Below, in pieces: positions 23,697 through 31,997 of a DNA stretch of 64,000 nt. The notes beneath the pieces were generated by a model. That model worked only from the letters and a program-made list of their open reading frames with translations. It made no database searches and had not been told where the DNA came from. This DNA is from a virus, in IMG/VR virus record IMGVR_UViG_3300034072_002212, positions 117,817-181,816 of that record; one strand, given 5' to 3'. Made by a program: the position numbers and the translations under genes. The stretch's first letter is position 1; each line of letters starts with the position of its first letter.

Positions 23697-24521
23697 GTGG
23701 CATACCTTTATCCTTTCCGCATGGCCAGTGGCACCGCAACCATGCTCCCCATCGACGCAAAGCGCCAGCGGGTCCTTCTCGGTGTCCGTTCCAAGAATGC
23801 GTGGGTCTATCCCGGCAAGCTGAGTCTGGCCGGTGGCTTCATGGAAGCCCGCTTCACCGAAGAGCAGAACACCGACCTTATGTCGCAGGCGCGGCAGGCT
23901 GTTCTGAACCTGCTAGGTTGGAAGCTGGTCGCTGACGAGTTCTCCGAAGGTGAGAATCTCGAGGAGTGCGCGGTTCGCGAACTCGGCGAAGAGATGCTCA
24001 TCAATGTCGCAATCGATCAGCTCAAGATGTTCAGCGTTCGGTCCAACGCGCGCACGGACACTCGTGCTCACGTGATCAACGCCTGCTACTATTTCGAGAT
24101 GACCGACGAGCAGATTGAAGCGGCAACTGCCGGCGACGATCTTGAGGAACTGGTCTGGCATGACATGGCGGACTTCGACATCGAGATCCCCTATGCTGCC
24201 CTGGAAGCCAAATATGACATGGCGTTCAACCACTTCGAGGTCATGCTCCAGGGCATCGCCGCGTGGCGCAAGGAACAACGGTTCAAGATCCTAGAGGCCC
24301 AGGTCGCCTCTATGGAGAATGTCCGCGGGTGGCAATACTTTCCGATCATGATGCCCCTGACCGCTAAGGGCGATGGACCTGCAACGATTGGCCATGATGC
24401 CACGCAAATCAAGTTCGAGGTCTGGGACCAGGCTCTGGAGACCTACGGATCGTTTGAATTCCTTCCGGACGCGATCAATGAAGCAATGCGTCTCAATCGC
24501 AAGGCAATGCTCGATGACTAA
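23697..24521 (+). CDS. Nudix hydrolase
   Basis: 274 residues starting at a GTG with AGGAGATAAC before it. The Nudix helix ENLEECAVRELGEEML (about 84-99) carries the R-E-x-x-E-E core; the preceding GGF lies farther away than usual because of an insert. The substrate is not predictable. Its place directly before the adenylyltransferase gene, which it overlaps by 8 bp, recalls the NMNAT-Nudix (ADP-ribose pyrophosphatase) fusions of some bacteria, so recycling ADP-ribose or clearing an NAD-derived nucleotide is an attractive role (inference). Confidence 0.75.
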   Translation: MAYLYPFRMASGTATMLPIDAKRQRVLLGVRSKNAWVYPGKLSLAGGFMEARFTEEQNTDLMSQARQAVLNLLGWKLVADEFSEGENLEECAVRELGEEMLINVAIDQLKMFSVRSNARTDTRAHVINACYYFEMTDEQIEAATAGDDLEELVWHDMADFDIEIPYAALEAKYDMAFNHFEVMLQGIAAWRKEQRFKILEAQVASMENVRGWQYFPIMMPLTAKGDGPATIGHDATQIKFEVWDQALETYGSFEFLPDAINEAMRLNRKAMLDD

Positions 24522-25119
24522 GAGGACAGCTCTCGCAATCATGCGGACCATGCCTCTCCACAAGGGGCATACCACTATCGCCCAGCAGATGATTGACAAC
24601 TATGATACAGTCATCATCGGCAATGGTTCTGCGGACAAGCCGATCAGCATCCAGAATCCCTTCCCCGTGGAAGTGCGGATGGAGATGTGGAAGCGCGTCT
24701 ATGGCGATCGCATCAAGCTGGTCCCTCTGACTGACCTCGGCGCGACCAAGGACACCAACGAATGGTGCGACTATGTGCTGAAGAAGATCAGGGGTCTCGG
24801 CCTGCCTGATCCCACAGACTATTGGACGGGTTCGCCCGCCGACGCCGTGTGGTATCGCGGTCGCTTCTTCAACAAGGAGTGCGGTTCACCGGCTGACGAC
24901 AATCCTGAGGATTTCATCGCCCGCTACATGCCCAACGGTGTGTTCCGGCAGCTTCACATGGTCGAGCGCACGGGCAACTATATCCCAAGCGCCACTGAAC
25001 TGCGTCAGTTCATGGTGACGCGAGACGACGGTTGGAAGCGTTGGGTTCCTGCTGTAATCCATGATCTCGTCGAGGAGCATTTCCCCGAAGAGTTCAAGGT
25101 AGCGCACGAGGACAAGTAA
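24514..25119 (+). CDS. NMN/NaMN adenylyltransferase (NadM-like)
   Basis: 201 residues from the ATG at 24514. Nucleotidyltransferase HxGH motif as HKGH (16-19) after ALAIMRTMPL, and a C-terminal IPSATELRQF (about 162-171) matching the ISxTxxR signature. It joins NaMN (or NMN) with ATP to give NaAD (or NAD+). The archaeal NadM/NadR layout fits better than bacterial NadD. It completes the chain between PncB and NadE encoded in the same operon. A 100-residue insert with cysteines is unusual. Confidence 0.8.
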   Translation: MTKRTALAIMRTMPLHKGHTTIAQQMIDNYDTVIIGNGSADKPISIQNPFPVEVRMEMWKRVYGDRIKLVPLTDLGATKDTNEWCDYVLKKIRGLGLPDPTDYWTGSPADAVWYRGRFFNKECGSPADDNPEDFIARYMPNGVFRQLHMVERTGNYIPSATELRQFMVTRDDGWKRWVPAVIHDLVEEHFPEEFKVAHEDK

Positions 25120-25451
25120 TGGGCGATATGGGAGATCTGTTCAACGATCTCAAAGACATGCGGAAGACTCGAGCCGAGGAACGCACCGCTGAGTTCATGG
25201 CGCGCAAAGCTGATCTTGCGGACAAAATTCGCGAGATTGCGGAAGGTCGCCGTCACGAACTCTACACGGATATCGACGCCAGTGGAACCTGGAATATCAG
25301 GATTTACGGTCGACAAGCCGGACGAAAGGGCGCTACGATCCAATACTATCCCACCAAGGGCACTTGGCAGGTCAAGGGTAGGATGTGGCACGGTGGTCTT
25401 GACTCGTTTGAGAACTGGATCACCAAGAAGCTCGAGAAGCTTTTGTTTTAA
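25119..25451 (+). CDS. Unknown protein, 110 aa
   Basis: Not recognised. A helical charged N-terminal half, then a beta-rich half with an aromatic end (RMWHGGLDSFENWITKKLEK). The start overlaps the upstream stop by one base. Confidence 0.55.
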   Translation: MGDMGDLFNDLKDMRKTRAEERTAEFMARKADLADKIREIAEGRRHELYTDIDASGTWNIRIYGRQAGRKGATIQYYPTKGTWQVKGRMWHGGLDSFENWITKKLEKLLF

Positions 25452-25460
25452 GGGAAGACA

Positions 25461-25919
25461 ATGTCCGCAGTAGTTCAGAGCATCGTATCGGTTGAGCCCC
25501 ACGGGGAGAACCTGAGCATCGTGACCACCAGCGAAGGCCACAAGGTCATCGCCAACAAGCGGGAGGATGGCTCGTTCCGCTGGACTGTGGGCGAACCGGT
25601 GGTCTATGTCAGCGAAGGTTCAATCCTTCCTGAGGACGTGCTCAAGGAGCGCGGCTACTGGGACACCGAGAAGGATCGTGGTCTGCTGGACGGTGGCCCT
25701 CGCAATCGCGTCAAGATGAAGAAGCTCGCGGGCTTCGAGTCGCGCGGCCTTCTGTTCAAGGTCGGCCATCCCGGCGAGGACTGGACCGACGACAACAAGG
25801 ATCCTGAGGTCATCGGCTGGGTTCTGCGTGAGGGACTTCAGCCCGAGGAAGACACCTTGTATGTCAAGATGGGCCAGGACGTCTCTGAGTTCTTCGGCAT
25901 CACTGAGTTCCAGGGATGA
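25461..25919 (+). CDS. OB-like domain resembling the N-terminus of DRB0094-type RNA ligases
   Basis: 152 residues. Beta-rich start SIVSVEPHGENLSIVTTSEG (7-26), then EPVVYVSEGSILPEDVLKER and VKMKKLAGFESRGLLF (about 88-103). This order resembles the N-terminal module of DRB0094/Rnl5-type RNA ligases (V-Y-x-x...LP, ...RGL), but no nucleotidyltransferase domain follows; a ligase domain is encoded separately at 27459. It may be a split or stand-alone RNA-binding module. The end overlaps the next start by 4 bp. Confidence 0.45.
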   Translation: MSAVVQSIVSVEPHGENLSIVTTSEGHKVIANKREDGSFRWTVGEPVVYVSEGSILPEDVLKERGYWDTEKDRGLLDGGPRNRVKMKKLAGFESRGLLFKVGHPGEDWTDDNKDPEVIGWVLREGLQPEEDTLYVKMGQDVSEFFGITEFQG

Positions 25920-26218
25920 TCCGCGAGACTGAGTTCAAGCTCTGGTGTGAGGACATTCGTACGCGCTTCGAAGAGGCGTTCAGTGAGCGTCCTAACCCCA
26001 CACCCAACTTGGTCAATCTGACCTCCCCGGTTCAGGAGCGCATCATGCGGTGCGCCGTCGAAGCACGATATTTCGGGATGGACGACAACCGAGATCACCT
26101 CGCTATCCTCGCGCATCACACGCTTTTGAAAGACGATCTCCGCTTCAAAGGATATCGTCGCTTGAACTTTCTGGAGCACCTGTATGGTATCCAGGAAAAG
26201 CAGGGGCTCTTGACATAG
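25916..26218 (+). CDS. Unknown protein, 100 aa
   Basis: Not recognised. Helical with a conserved-looking centre (SPVQERIMRCAVEARYFGMD). Coupled to the upstream gene by an ATGA overlap. Its last codons overlap the early promoter of pncA. Confidence 0.55.
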   Translation: MIRETEFKLWCEDIRTRFEEAFSERPNPTPNLVNLTSPVQERIMRCAVEARYFGMDDNRDHLAILAHHTLLKDDLRFKGYRRLNFLEHLYGIQEKQGLLT

Positions 26219-26250
26219 AGCTAATCCTGTGTTATCGTAGGTAAATAGGG
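26210..26250 (+). promoter_or_regulatory. Early promoter of pncA, with a late-like box
   Basis: TTGACA (26210-26215), 17 nt, TATCGT (26233-26238). Directly after it, GTAAATAGGG (26241-26250) matches the late box, so the gene could be read at both times. Confidence 0.5.
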
Positions 26251-26314
26251 ATGGAAGCTAATCGCAAGGTTGAGCAACCATCCCTTGAAACCTCAATGTA
26301 AGTTGGAGGTCATT

Positions 26315-26941
26315 ATGACGATTCAAATCGTGGGCACGGACGCCCATATCATCATCGACATGCAGAACGGCTTCGTGCCCGGTGGCGGTCTTCCCGTCGC
26401 AGGCGGCATGGATATCCTACCCGTCATCAATCGCGTGAACAAGAAGTTCGAGCGCGCGTTCATGAGCCAGGACTGGCACCCCGCAAATCATGGTTCCTTC
26501 GCATCGCAGCACGGCGTGGCTCCCTTCACGATGGTCGAGCTCGACGGTCTGCCGCAGGTCGCATGGCCGGACCACTGTATCCAAGGCACCCACGATGCGG
26601 CCTTTGTCGAGGGGCTCGATGACAGCAACGTGGCCGCGATCATCCGCAAGGGCATGGATCCGCTGGTCGACTCCTACAGCGCATTCTACGACAATGCGCG
26701 TCGCAACACTACCGGTCTGACCGACCTGCTCAAGGCACACGGCATCTGGCGCGTGTTCCTCTCGGGGCTGGCTCGCAACTATTGCGTGGCGTTCAGCGCG
26801 CTCGACGCGGTCACCGATGGCTTCACGGCCTATATCATCGAAGATGCCACCAAGGCAATCGACGATGGAACCAACGACGCAATGACGGAGCGACTGAAGG
26901 CGGCGGGTGTGAGCCTGATCACCTCGGCTGATCTTGCGTAA
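26315..26941 (+). CDS. pncA: Nicotinamidase (PncA)
   Basis: 208 residues of the cysteine hydrolase fold: catalytic Asp15 (IIIDMQNGF), Lys112 (IIRKG) and Cys157 (GLARNYCVAFSALDA), and the metal site DWHPANHGSF (Asp53, His55, His59). WPDHCIQGT (84-92) is typical of true nicotinamidases. The enzyme deamidates nicotinamide to nicotinate, the entry step of Preiss-Handler salvage. The start at 26315 has TTGGAGG before it and gives normal family length. It has its own early promoter. Confidence 0.9.
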   Translation: MTIQIVGTDAHIIIDMQNGFVPGGGLPVAGGMDILPVINRVNKKFERAFMSQDWHPANHGSFASQHGVAPFTMVELDGLPQVAWPDHCIQGTHDAAFVEGLDDSNVAAIIRKGMDPLVDSYSAFYDNARRNTTGLTDLLKAHGIWRVFLSGLARNYCVAFSALDAVTDGFTAYIIEDATKAIDDGTNDAMTERLKAAGVSLITSADLA

Positions 26942-27414
26942 TGGGCACGATCTTCAAGAGCCCTGCGCCGCTCCAGCCGCAATGTAATCGCACCATCTTC
27001 CTCGCCGGCGGCATTTCCAATTGTGCCGACTGGCAGGAAGGGGTTGCGGTGCGAATCGCCGCCGAAGTCCCCGATTGCGTGATCTACAATCCGCGCAGGG
27101 ACGACTTCGATATGTCGGCCTATGAAGAGGTTTCGCGTCAGCAGATCATTTGGGAGTTTCATGCTCTCCGAATGTCCACTGTGAACCTCTTTTGGTTCCC
27201 GGCCGAAACCCTCTGCCCCATCACGCTCTTTGAGTATGGAAGCGCCATCGAGCGTCTCCATGCTGGGGCTGTGATGTGTGGCACTCATCCCGACTATCAG
27301 CGTCGCTTCGACCTCATTGAGCAGACCCGTTTGCGTAACGGCATGCCGATCTTCGATGATCTGGATCATCTGGTCAGCGAGACGATCATCCTGCTCAAAA
27401 GCATTCCTGCTTGA
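26941..27414 (+). CDS. Nucleoside 2-deoxyribosyltransferase-like protein
   Basis: 157 residues. TIFLAGGISNCADWQ (18-32), YNPRRDDF (about 49-56) and CPITLFEYGSAI (about 91-102) match the deoxyribosyltransferase-like 2 family, where the Glu in FEYG is the usual nucleophile position. The family swaps or removes bases from deoxynucleosides. The gene overlaps pncA by one base, so a role with nicotinamide-bearing or NAD-derived nucleosides is conceivable but unproven. It is cotranscribed with pncA. Confidence 0.7.
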   Translation: MGTIFKSPAPLQPQCNRTIFLAGGISNCADWQEGVAVRIAAEVPDCVIYNPRRDDFDMSAYEEVSRQQIIWEFHALRMSTVNLFWFPAETLCPITLFEYGSAIERLHAGAVMCGTHPDYQRRFDLIEQTRLRNGMPIFDDLDHLVSETIILLKSIPA

Positions 27415-27438
27415 CAGTTCTCCTTTCCTTGCTAGATA
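27411..27438 (+). promoter_or_regulatory. Early promoter of the RNA ligase gene
   Basis: TTGACA (27411-27416), 16 nt, TGC-TAGATA (27433-27438). It begins in the last codons of the preceding gene. Confidence 0.6.
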
Positions 27439-27458
27439 GGTGAGGAAAGGAGACATCA

Positions 27459-28118
27459 ATGGCACCGCCCAAATATCCGCGCACGTTCCATTGGCCGTGG
27501 TCCCAACAGGTCCACAGCGATGACTCCTACCATCAGGATCCCAGCTTCTTCGTCGGCAAGGACGTCTACATCAGCGAAAAGCTAGACGGTGGCAACACCG
27601 CGCTGAACGCAGGCGAAGTCTACGCGCGCTCCACTGGTCAGGCAGCAACGCAGGGCTGGTTTGCCCATGTGAAGAAGTATCACGCCTGGAAGACCGCAAC
27701 GCTGGATCCCAGCATCACGATCTATGGTGAGGACCTCGCGGCACTTCACTCCATTCCCTACCAGCTTCCCATGGACGAGACCTACAAGGTCTTTGCCGTG
27801 CGCGAAGGGGATGAGTTTCTGCCCCTCTATAGTGTCCTCGCTATCGCGGCACAGCTGAACCTCGACGTGGCACCTCGGGTCCACTATGGGACGTTCAATT
27901 CGGTCGAAGAGATCACCAAGTTCTTTGAGACTGAGATTCAGAAGCCTAGCGTCTACGGCACCCAGCGCGAGGGGTTCGTGATGATGACGCCCTATGGCTT
28001 CATGGCCGATGAGTTCAGCCAGAACGTCTGCAAGTATGTTCGCAAGAACCACGTTCAGACGGATGAGCACTGGACCAAGAACTGGCAGTGGAATGATCTG
28101 ACTCCACCCAGCTACTGA
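27459..28118 (+). CDS. RNA ligase (nucleotidyltransferase domain)
   Basis: 219 residues with the ligase motifs in order: motif I SEKLDGGN with Lys41 as the AMP-accepting lysine, motif III-like TIYGEDLAA (about 87-95), motif IV REGFVMM (about 170-176) and motif V CKYVRKNH (about 191-198). This is an Rnl2-like catalytic domain without the usual C-terminal helical domain. Phage RNA ligases reseal tRNAs cut by host anticodon nucleases. GGAAAGGAG precedes the start. Confidence 0.85.
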   Translation: MAPPKYPRTFHWPWSQQVHSDDSYHQDPSFFVGKDVYISEKLDGGNTALNAGEVYARSTGQAATQGWFAHVKKYHAWKTATLDPSITIYGEDLAALHSIPYQLPMDETYKVFAVREGDEFLPLYSVLAIAAQLNLDVAPRVHYGTFNSVEEITKFFETEIQKPSVYGTQREGFVMMTPYGFMADEFSQNVCKYVRKNHVQTDEHWTKNWQWNDLTPPSY

Positions 28119-28131
28119 ATAATGACTCCGA

Positions 28132-28157
28132 GGGTGGACTGATAGCAAAGTCCACCC
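28132..28157 (+). repeat. 9-bp inverted repeat in an intergenic leader
   Basis: GGGTGGACT (28132-28140) and AGTCCACCC (28149-28157), flanked by weaker pairing. It lies between the RNA ligase gene and the gene at 28178; either a weak terminator or a leader hairpin. Confidence 0.5.
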
Positions 28158-28177
28158 GAAGAGTTATGAGGTGACTG

Positions 28178-28699
28178 GTGTCTTTCAAACAGGGTAAGTT
28201 CTACGCTATTCAGTGCGTTGACCGGGACGGCGAAGTCCTGTTCGTTGAGGCCTCAGGTCGCTCTGGAGATCATGCGGAGCGGTTGAAAGCCATTGCGCGC
28301 AAAGCCGGTCGCTTCAATGCCAAGACCTACAACCTCATGGATGATGAGGACGATGACGACTTTGATTACAAACCCGTCCGCGTCAATCAGAACCCATTTG
28401 CTCTTCGCACCTTCTCCATTGATAGTGAACCCAAGCTGATCATCGATCACATGCGGCAGATCCGCAAGAACTGCGGAAATCAGGGTATTGATCCCAACAG
28501 CCTCAAGATTGTGATCGTAGAGACCAGCGTGTCCACGTATGTGCCTGAGAGCCCCAGCGATGAGGAGACAGAACTTCGTCGCTATGTTCTCGAAAAGCTG
28601 AGCCCGGAAGAGCAGAAGCTTCTGAGGGTGGAGCATTGGGCTGTCTACAATAAGCTGGCTGATCGCTCAATGCTGCCAGACGATGAAGAACAGGGTTGA
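28178..28699 (+). CDS. Unknown protein, 173 aa, ALKKL-tail family
   Basis: GTG start after GAGGTGA. The acidic C-terminus holds LRRYVLEKLSPEEQKLLRVE and WAVYNKL, which aligns with the tails of the proteins at 19438 and 19821. The N-terminal domain has a short DDEDDDDFDY acidic run near 60. Function unknown. Confidence 0.6.
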   Translation: MSFKQGKFYAIQCVDRDGEVLFVEASGRSGDHAERLKAIARKAGRFNAKTYNLMDDEDDDDFDYKPVRVNQNPFALRTFSIDSEPKLIIDHMRQIRKNCGNQGIDPNSLKIVIVETSVSTYVPESPSDEETELRRYVLEKLSPEEQKLLRVEHWAVYNKLADRSMLPDDEEQG

Positions 28700-29804
28700 C
28701 ACCAAGATGTCTGGCATTATTCGCAAGCTGGTGAGCAAAGGTAAGAGTTCCTCTGTGGTTCTCCCTAAGGGTGTGCCTCTTTCGGGGCAGACCAACGCCA
28801 CCAATCCTACTTCTCTCGGAAGCCTGATGCAAGCTTATCAGGATTTGGAGAAGGCAGAATCTGTTCCCCACAAGGGTAAGCCAGCAAAGCCTCAAGAGCT
28901 CAAGCTGACCATTGATCAAAAGTATGTCACCATGGGTGACATACTTGGTATCTGCCCCTATGAACTCCGTGAGATCATGGGAGCAGAGTTCAAGGAAGAT
29001 CAGACGCTGATCATCACTCTTCTCAAGAAGTTTGTAAGTGCGGCCAAGCTGGCTAACGCGGTTGATCTCAAGCCGGTTCATGATCGGCTTAAGGATGTGG
29101 CCAAGAAGAATCGCGATAAGGAACATGACTGGCGGCAATCCTGTGACAAGGTGGACAAGGACAATACCGCGATTGACAATCAGGTAAAAGCCAAACGAGC
29201 TGCCTTCAGCAAAGCCTGGGGTGATATCCTGATTGATCTGACGCAGAAGCTTTCCCGCAATCCCAAGGTTTCAAGCCTCGGTGAATGGGACAAGCTCATG
29301 GTTATGGCCATCAGCTTGACCGGTGACAAATACTGCGTCATCGACAAGGTTACCAACGAAGCTCAGCTCAACTTTGCTGAGTGCAAGAACATGCCGCCTG
29401 TGACGGTCTCGAAGTTACCCACAAAGGCTCGAGCCATTCAGCAGGAGTTTGAAGAAGCCAAGTGGCAGAGCTGGTTGTCTTCTGCTTCTGTAGAAGAGCT
29501 CATGAAAGAGCTTTGGAACTTTGATCTCAGGGATGATGACGATTGGAGGCGTGAGCAGCTGGAATGGGCAATCACTGCCAAGACTGGCCGGGTTCCTGTT
29601 CGCGATAAGTGGGGCAATCTCAATTGGCATACCACGTATCAGCAGGCTCCCGATTTCGGCTTTGATGACTTCCTCTATCAGGATGAAGAGGAAGAATATC
29701 GGATTCAGTGTATGAAGGACCTGATCAACTCTAGGGTCGCCCTGGGCGTGAATCCCAAGAGCAAAGGCAAGGTCAAGAGTGGGTCGGGCAAACCTACCAG
29801 GTGA
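28683..29804 (+). CDS. Unknown protein, 373 aa
   Basis: Not recognised. A large helical, charged protein with a lysine-rich middle (about 130-185) and an acidic tryptophan-containing part (about 275-300). The tail is basic and glycine/serine-rich. The start is uncertain: an ATG at 28707 is an alternative, and a TTGACA with 16 nt and TATTCG covers it, which may be fortuitous. Confidence 0.55.
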   Translation: MKNRVDTKMSGIIRKLVSKGKSSSVVLPKGVPLSGQTNATNPTSLGSLMQAYQDLEKAESVPHKGKPAKPQELKLTIDQKYVTMGDILGICPYELREIMGAEFKEDQTLIITLLKKFVSAAKLANAVDLKPVHDRLKDVAKKNRDKEHDWRQSCDKVDKDNTAIDNQVKAKRAAFSKAWGDILIDLTQKLSRNPKVSSLGEWDKLMVMAISLTGDKYCVIDKVTNEAQLNFAECKNMPPVTVSKLPTKARAIQQEFEEAKWQSWLSSASVEELMKELWNFDLRDDDDWRREQLEWAITAKTGRVPVRDKWGNLNWHTTYQQAPDFGFDDFLYQDEEEEYRIQCMKDLINSRVALGVNPKSKGKVKSGSGKPTR

Positions 29805-29868
29805 ATATAGACAGGTGACGTAACACCTGTTTAACCAACTCTAAAGGCAAAGCCTCTTGGAGTTGAAT

Positions 29869-30231
29869 GTGTCCGACGAAGTCAATGAAGACCTTGAAGT
29901 TCTCAAGGAAGAACTCAGCAATAAGACCTACGCCGCAGTGGCTCAGATCCTGCGTCTCTATGCCACATCCTATGTTGGCCGGTTCAACAATACACTCGAA
30001 CTGAACAACACTCTACTCCGGGTCATGGCTCAGATGGTTGGCGAGATGATCGCTTGCTATCCCGAGGATGAGCGAGAAGATGTTTCCATGTGGGTTATTG
30101 ATGAGATGTCTGACGCCGAGGCCGTAATGGCCGCTAGTTTGGATGCGCGCAGGGCAGAGGCCAAGGAACCAGAAGCCAAAGCCGACGACAAGTATGATCT
30201 GGCTCGCATGAAGCCACAGGGGCGGTGCTAA
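29869..30231 (+). CDS. Unknown protein, 120 aa
   Basis: GTG at 29869 with TTGGAG upstream is favoured over a TTG 12 nt earlier. A helical protein: EVNEDLEVLKEELSNKTYAA near the start and an alanine/glutamate-rich charged tail. Not recognised. Confidence 0.5.
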   Translation: MSDEVNEDLEVLKEELSNKTYAAVAQILRLYATSYVGRFNNTLELNNTLLRVMAQMVGEMIACYPEDEREDVSMWVIDEMSDAEAVMAASLDARRAEAKEPEAKADDKYDLARMKPQGRC

Positions 30232-30815
30232 TGGGCCAGAAGCTTTTCAAGATCCGAGACAAGGTCACCGGCAAGTATTGGAATGGTGATGTCCGTCGAT
30301 CCACATTCAACGATGCCGGCAAGTCCTGGAAGAAGCGTGATCAAGCCGAGAACGCGGTAGGCTATTTCCTGCGGTATCGCAGCCGCTACAGTTTTCAGAC
30401 CACACATAGTCTTCCGGATAGCTGGGAGATTGTTGAGGTCGAACTTGTGGAAAAGGAAGTCAGCAAGTCTGACATGACCGAGTTCCTTAAGTTCCAGCTA
30501 CTTCGCAACGAACTCGAGAAGATTGATAGCTCTTTCGTGTATTTCGTTGAGAAGATGCGCGCAAAGAAAGTGCTTGATAAGATTGAATTCCTCTTGGCTC
30601 TCAAGCCGGCTGAGGATGCCTACTATGTGGACATGAGCCGCATCGTAGAAGCACGGTCGCAAATTCGTGGTCTAGGCATTAAGACTCGCACGTTCCGCGA
30701 GGGCAATGGCGTGTTCGGCATGATGGACCGTCAGCAGGCTTTGAGGGCTAGACTGACACTTGATGTCAAGCATGTGGTGGACCTGGCTGCTTTGAGGACT
30801 AAGCTGGGCATCTAA
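30231..30815 (+). CDS. Unknown protein, 194 aa
   Basis: A distant paralogue of the protein at 20291 (same opening FKIRDKVTGKYW ... GKSWKK pattern and a similar order of later helices). The ATG overlaps the preceding stop by one base. Function unknown. Confidence 0.6.
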   Translation: MGQKLFKIRDKVTGKYWNGDVRRSTFNDAGKSWKKRDQAENAVGYFLRYRSRYSFQTTHSLPDSWEIVEVELVEKEVSKSDMTEFLKFQLLRNELEKIDSSFVYFVEKMRAKKVLDKIEFLLALKPAEDAYYVDMSRIVEARSQIRGLGIKTRTFREGNGVFGMMDRQQALRARLTLDVKHVVDLAALRTKLGI

Positions 30816-30835
30816 CCTAACCTTTGCCTTTCTGG

Positions 30836-30863
30836 TTGACAAACTATCTCCTGGTTGTACAAA
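30836..30863 (+). promoter_or_regulatory. Early promoter
   Basis: TTGACA (30836-30841), 16 nt, TACAAA (30858-30863), upstream of the gene at 30898. Confidence 0.5.
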
Positions 30864-30897
30864 CAGGACATAGGCAGCAAGGCAAAGGAGATCGAAA

Positions 30898-31266
30898 TTG
30901 GGCACCACGACGCTTAAGGACTACGGTCGCCATTCCGAACGTCACGGCGACATTCCCTTCTACTATGGCTTCCCGTTCCGCTTCTGGTTCGGTGAACACC
31001 AGCTGGCTCCCGACGATGTCGAGACGTGGTGCCGCGAGAACTGCAACGGCTATTACAAGACCGTTTCCTACACCCACAAGTCGAGCACCCGCATCAAGGG
31101 CCAGCCCAGCAAGTTCGACACCAAGGTGGTCTTCATCGACAAGATCTATCTCCAGGACGAGACGGACGTGATGCGCCTCAAGCTGGCGTTCGACGTCAAG
31201 GACGAGGTCGTCAAGCGGCCGGAGCGCATGAAGGCGCGTCGGAAGAAGCGCGCGAAGAAGGCCTAA
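30898..31266 (+). CDS. Unknown basic protein, 122 aa
   Basis: TTG start with AAAGGAG 8 nt upstream. A compact N-terminal region with aromatic stretches (FYYGFPFRFWFGEHQL, about 21-36), a pair of cysteines (WCRENC) and a strongly basic tail (RMKARRKKRAKKA) that could bind nucleic acid. Codons are GC-richer than in nearby phage genes. It ends at a strong terminator. Confidence 0.6.
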   Translation: MGTTTLKDYGRHSERHGDIPFYYGFPFRFWFGEHQLAPDDVETWCRENCNGYYKTVSYTHKSSTRIKGQPSKFDTKVVFIDKIYLQDETDVMRLKLAFDVKDEVVKRPERMKARRKKRAKKA

Positions 31267-31291
31267 AACCTCTTCAAAACCAATAGGTTTG

Positions 31292-31321
31292 AGATAGGGT
31301 CCCCTGGACCCTATCTTTTTC
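31292..31321 (+). terminator. Rho-independent terminator
   Basis: An 11-bp stem (31292-31302 with 31306-31316) followed by a T run. It closes the early block that ends with the gene at 30898. Confidence 0.85.
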
Positions 31322-31401
31322 TCACCTAAGAATATTGATCCTTCGGTTCGTCGCCCTTATGTAACGTTCTATCCAATGAACATTCAGAAAGGATATCGTT
31401 C

Positions 31402-31905
31402 ATGAAGGCTTTTGTTATCGCGGCTGTTGCCGCTCTGGCCGCCGTTGCCACCCCTGCCGCCGCTCAGGATTTCACCGGCGCTCGCGTCGGCGTCGTCGGT
31501 GGCTATGACAACATCCAGGCTCGCGAAGGCGTGACCTACGGTGTGGTCGCTGGTGTGGATGCTCCGGTTGCTAAGGGCGTGACCCTGGGCGTGGAAGCCA
31601 CCCTGGAAGATTCGACCACCGACGCTGCTGGCGTTGATGCGTCGCGTGAACTTGGCGTTGCCGTTCGCGCCGGCGTTGTGGTCCTGCCTCGCACCCTCGC
31701 TTTCGCGAAGGTTGGCTACACCAATGCTCGTTTCGACCTGGGCCGCACTGGCTCGGTGACCCTCGAGGGTCTGCGTTACGGCGCTGGTGTCGAATATGCT
31801 CTGACCAAGAACACCTACGTGACTGCTGAATACCGTCGCTCGGAACTCGAGAACGGTGCCGGCGGCCGTGATGGCGCTCTGGTTGGCGTTGGCTTCCGCT
31901 TCTAA
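31402..31905 (+). CDS. Outer-membrane beta-barrel protein
   Basis: 167 residues. A signal peptide at 1-21 (hydrophobic AVAALAAVATPAAA) is followed by an eight-strand-like alternating barrel (RVGVVGGYDNIQ, TYGVVAGVDA, LAFAKVGYTNARF) and a C-terminal GVGFRF ending in Phe, the usual barrel signature. It resembles small porin-like/opacity proteins of sphingomonads and other alphaproteobacteria. Phage-borne barrels could alter the host surface, for example to block superinfection (inference). It has its own terminators on both sides, like a transferred single gene. Confidence 0.75.
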   Translation: MKAFVIAAVAALAAVATPAAAQDFTGARVGVVGGYDNIQAREGVTYGVVAGVDAPVAKGVTLGVEATLEDSTTDAAGVDASRELGVAVRAGVVVLPRTLAFAKVGYTNARFDLGRTGSVTLEGLRYGAGVEYALTKNTYVTAEYRRSELENGAGGRDGALVGVGFRF

Positions 31906-31924
31906 TACAAGCGAAGTCTACAGA

Positions 31925-31953
31925 AGGGGCGGCCGGAAACGGTCGCCCTTTCC
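31925..31953 (+). terminator. Terminator of the outer-membrane protein gene
   Basis: Stem GGGGCGGCCG / CGGTCGCCCTT with a GAAA loop and TTTCC tail, 20 nt after the stop. Confidence 0.7.
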
Positions 31954-31997
31954 TATGAATATAGCACTCTGAGTGATCGGCATGTTAACCAGATCGG

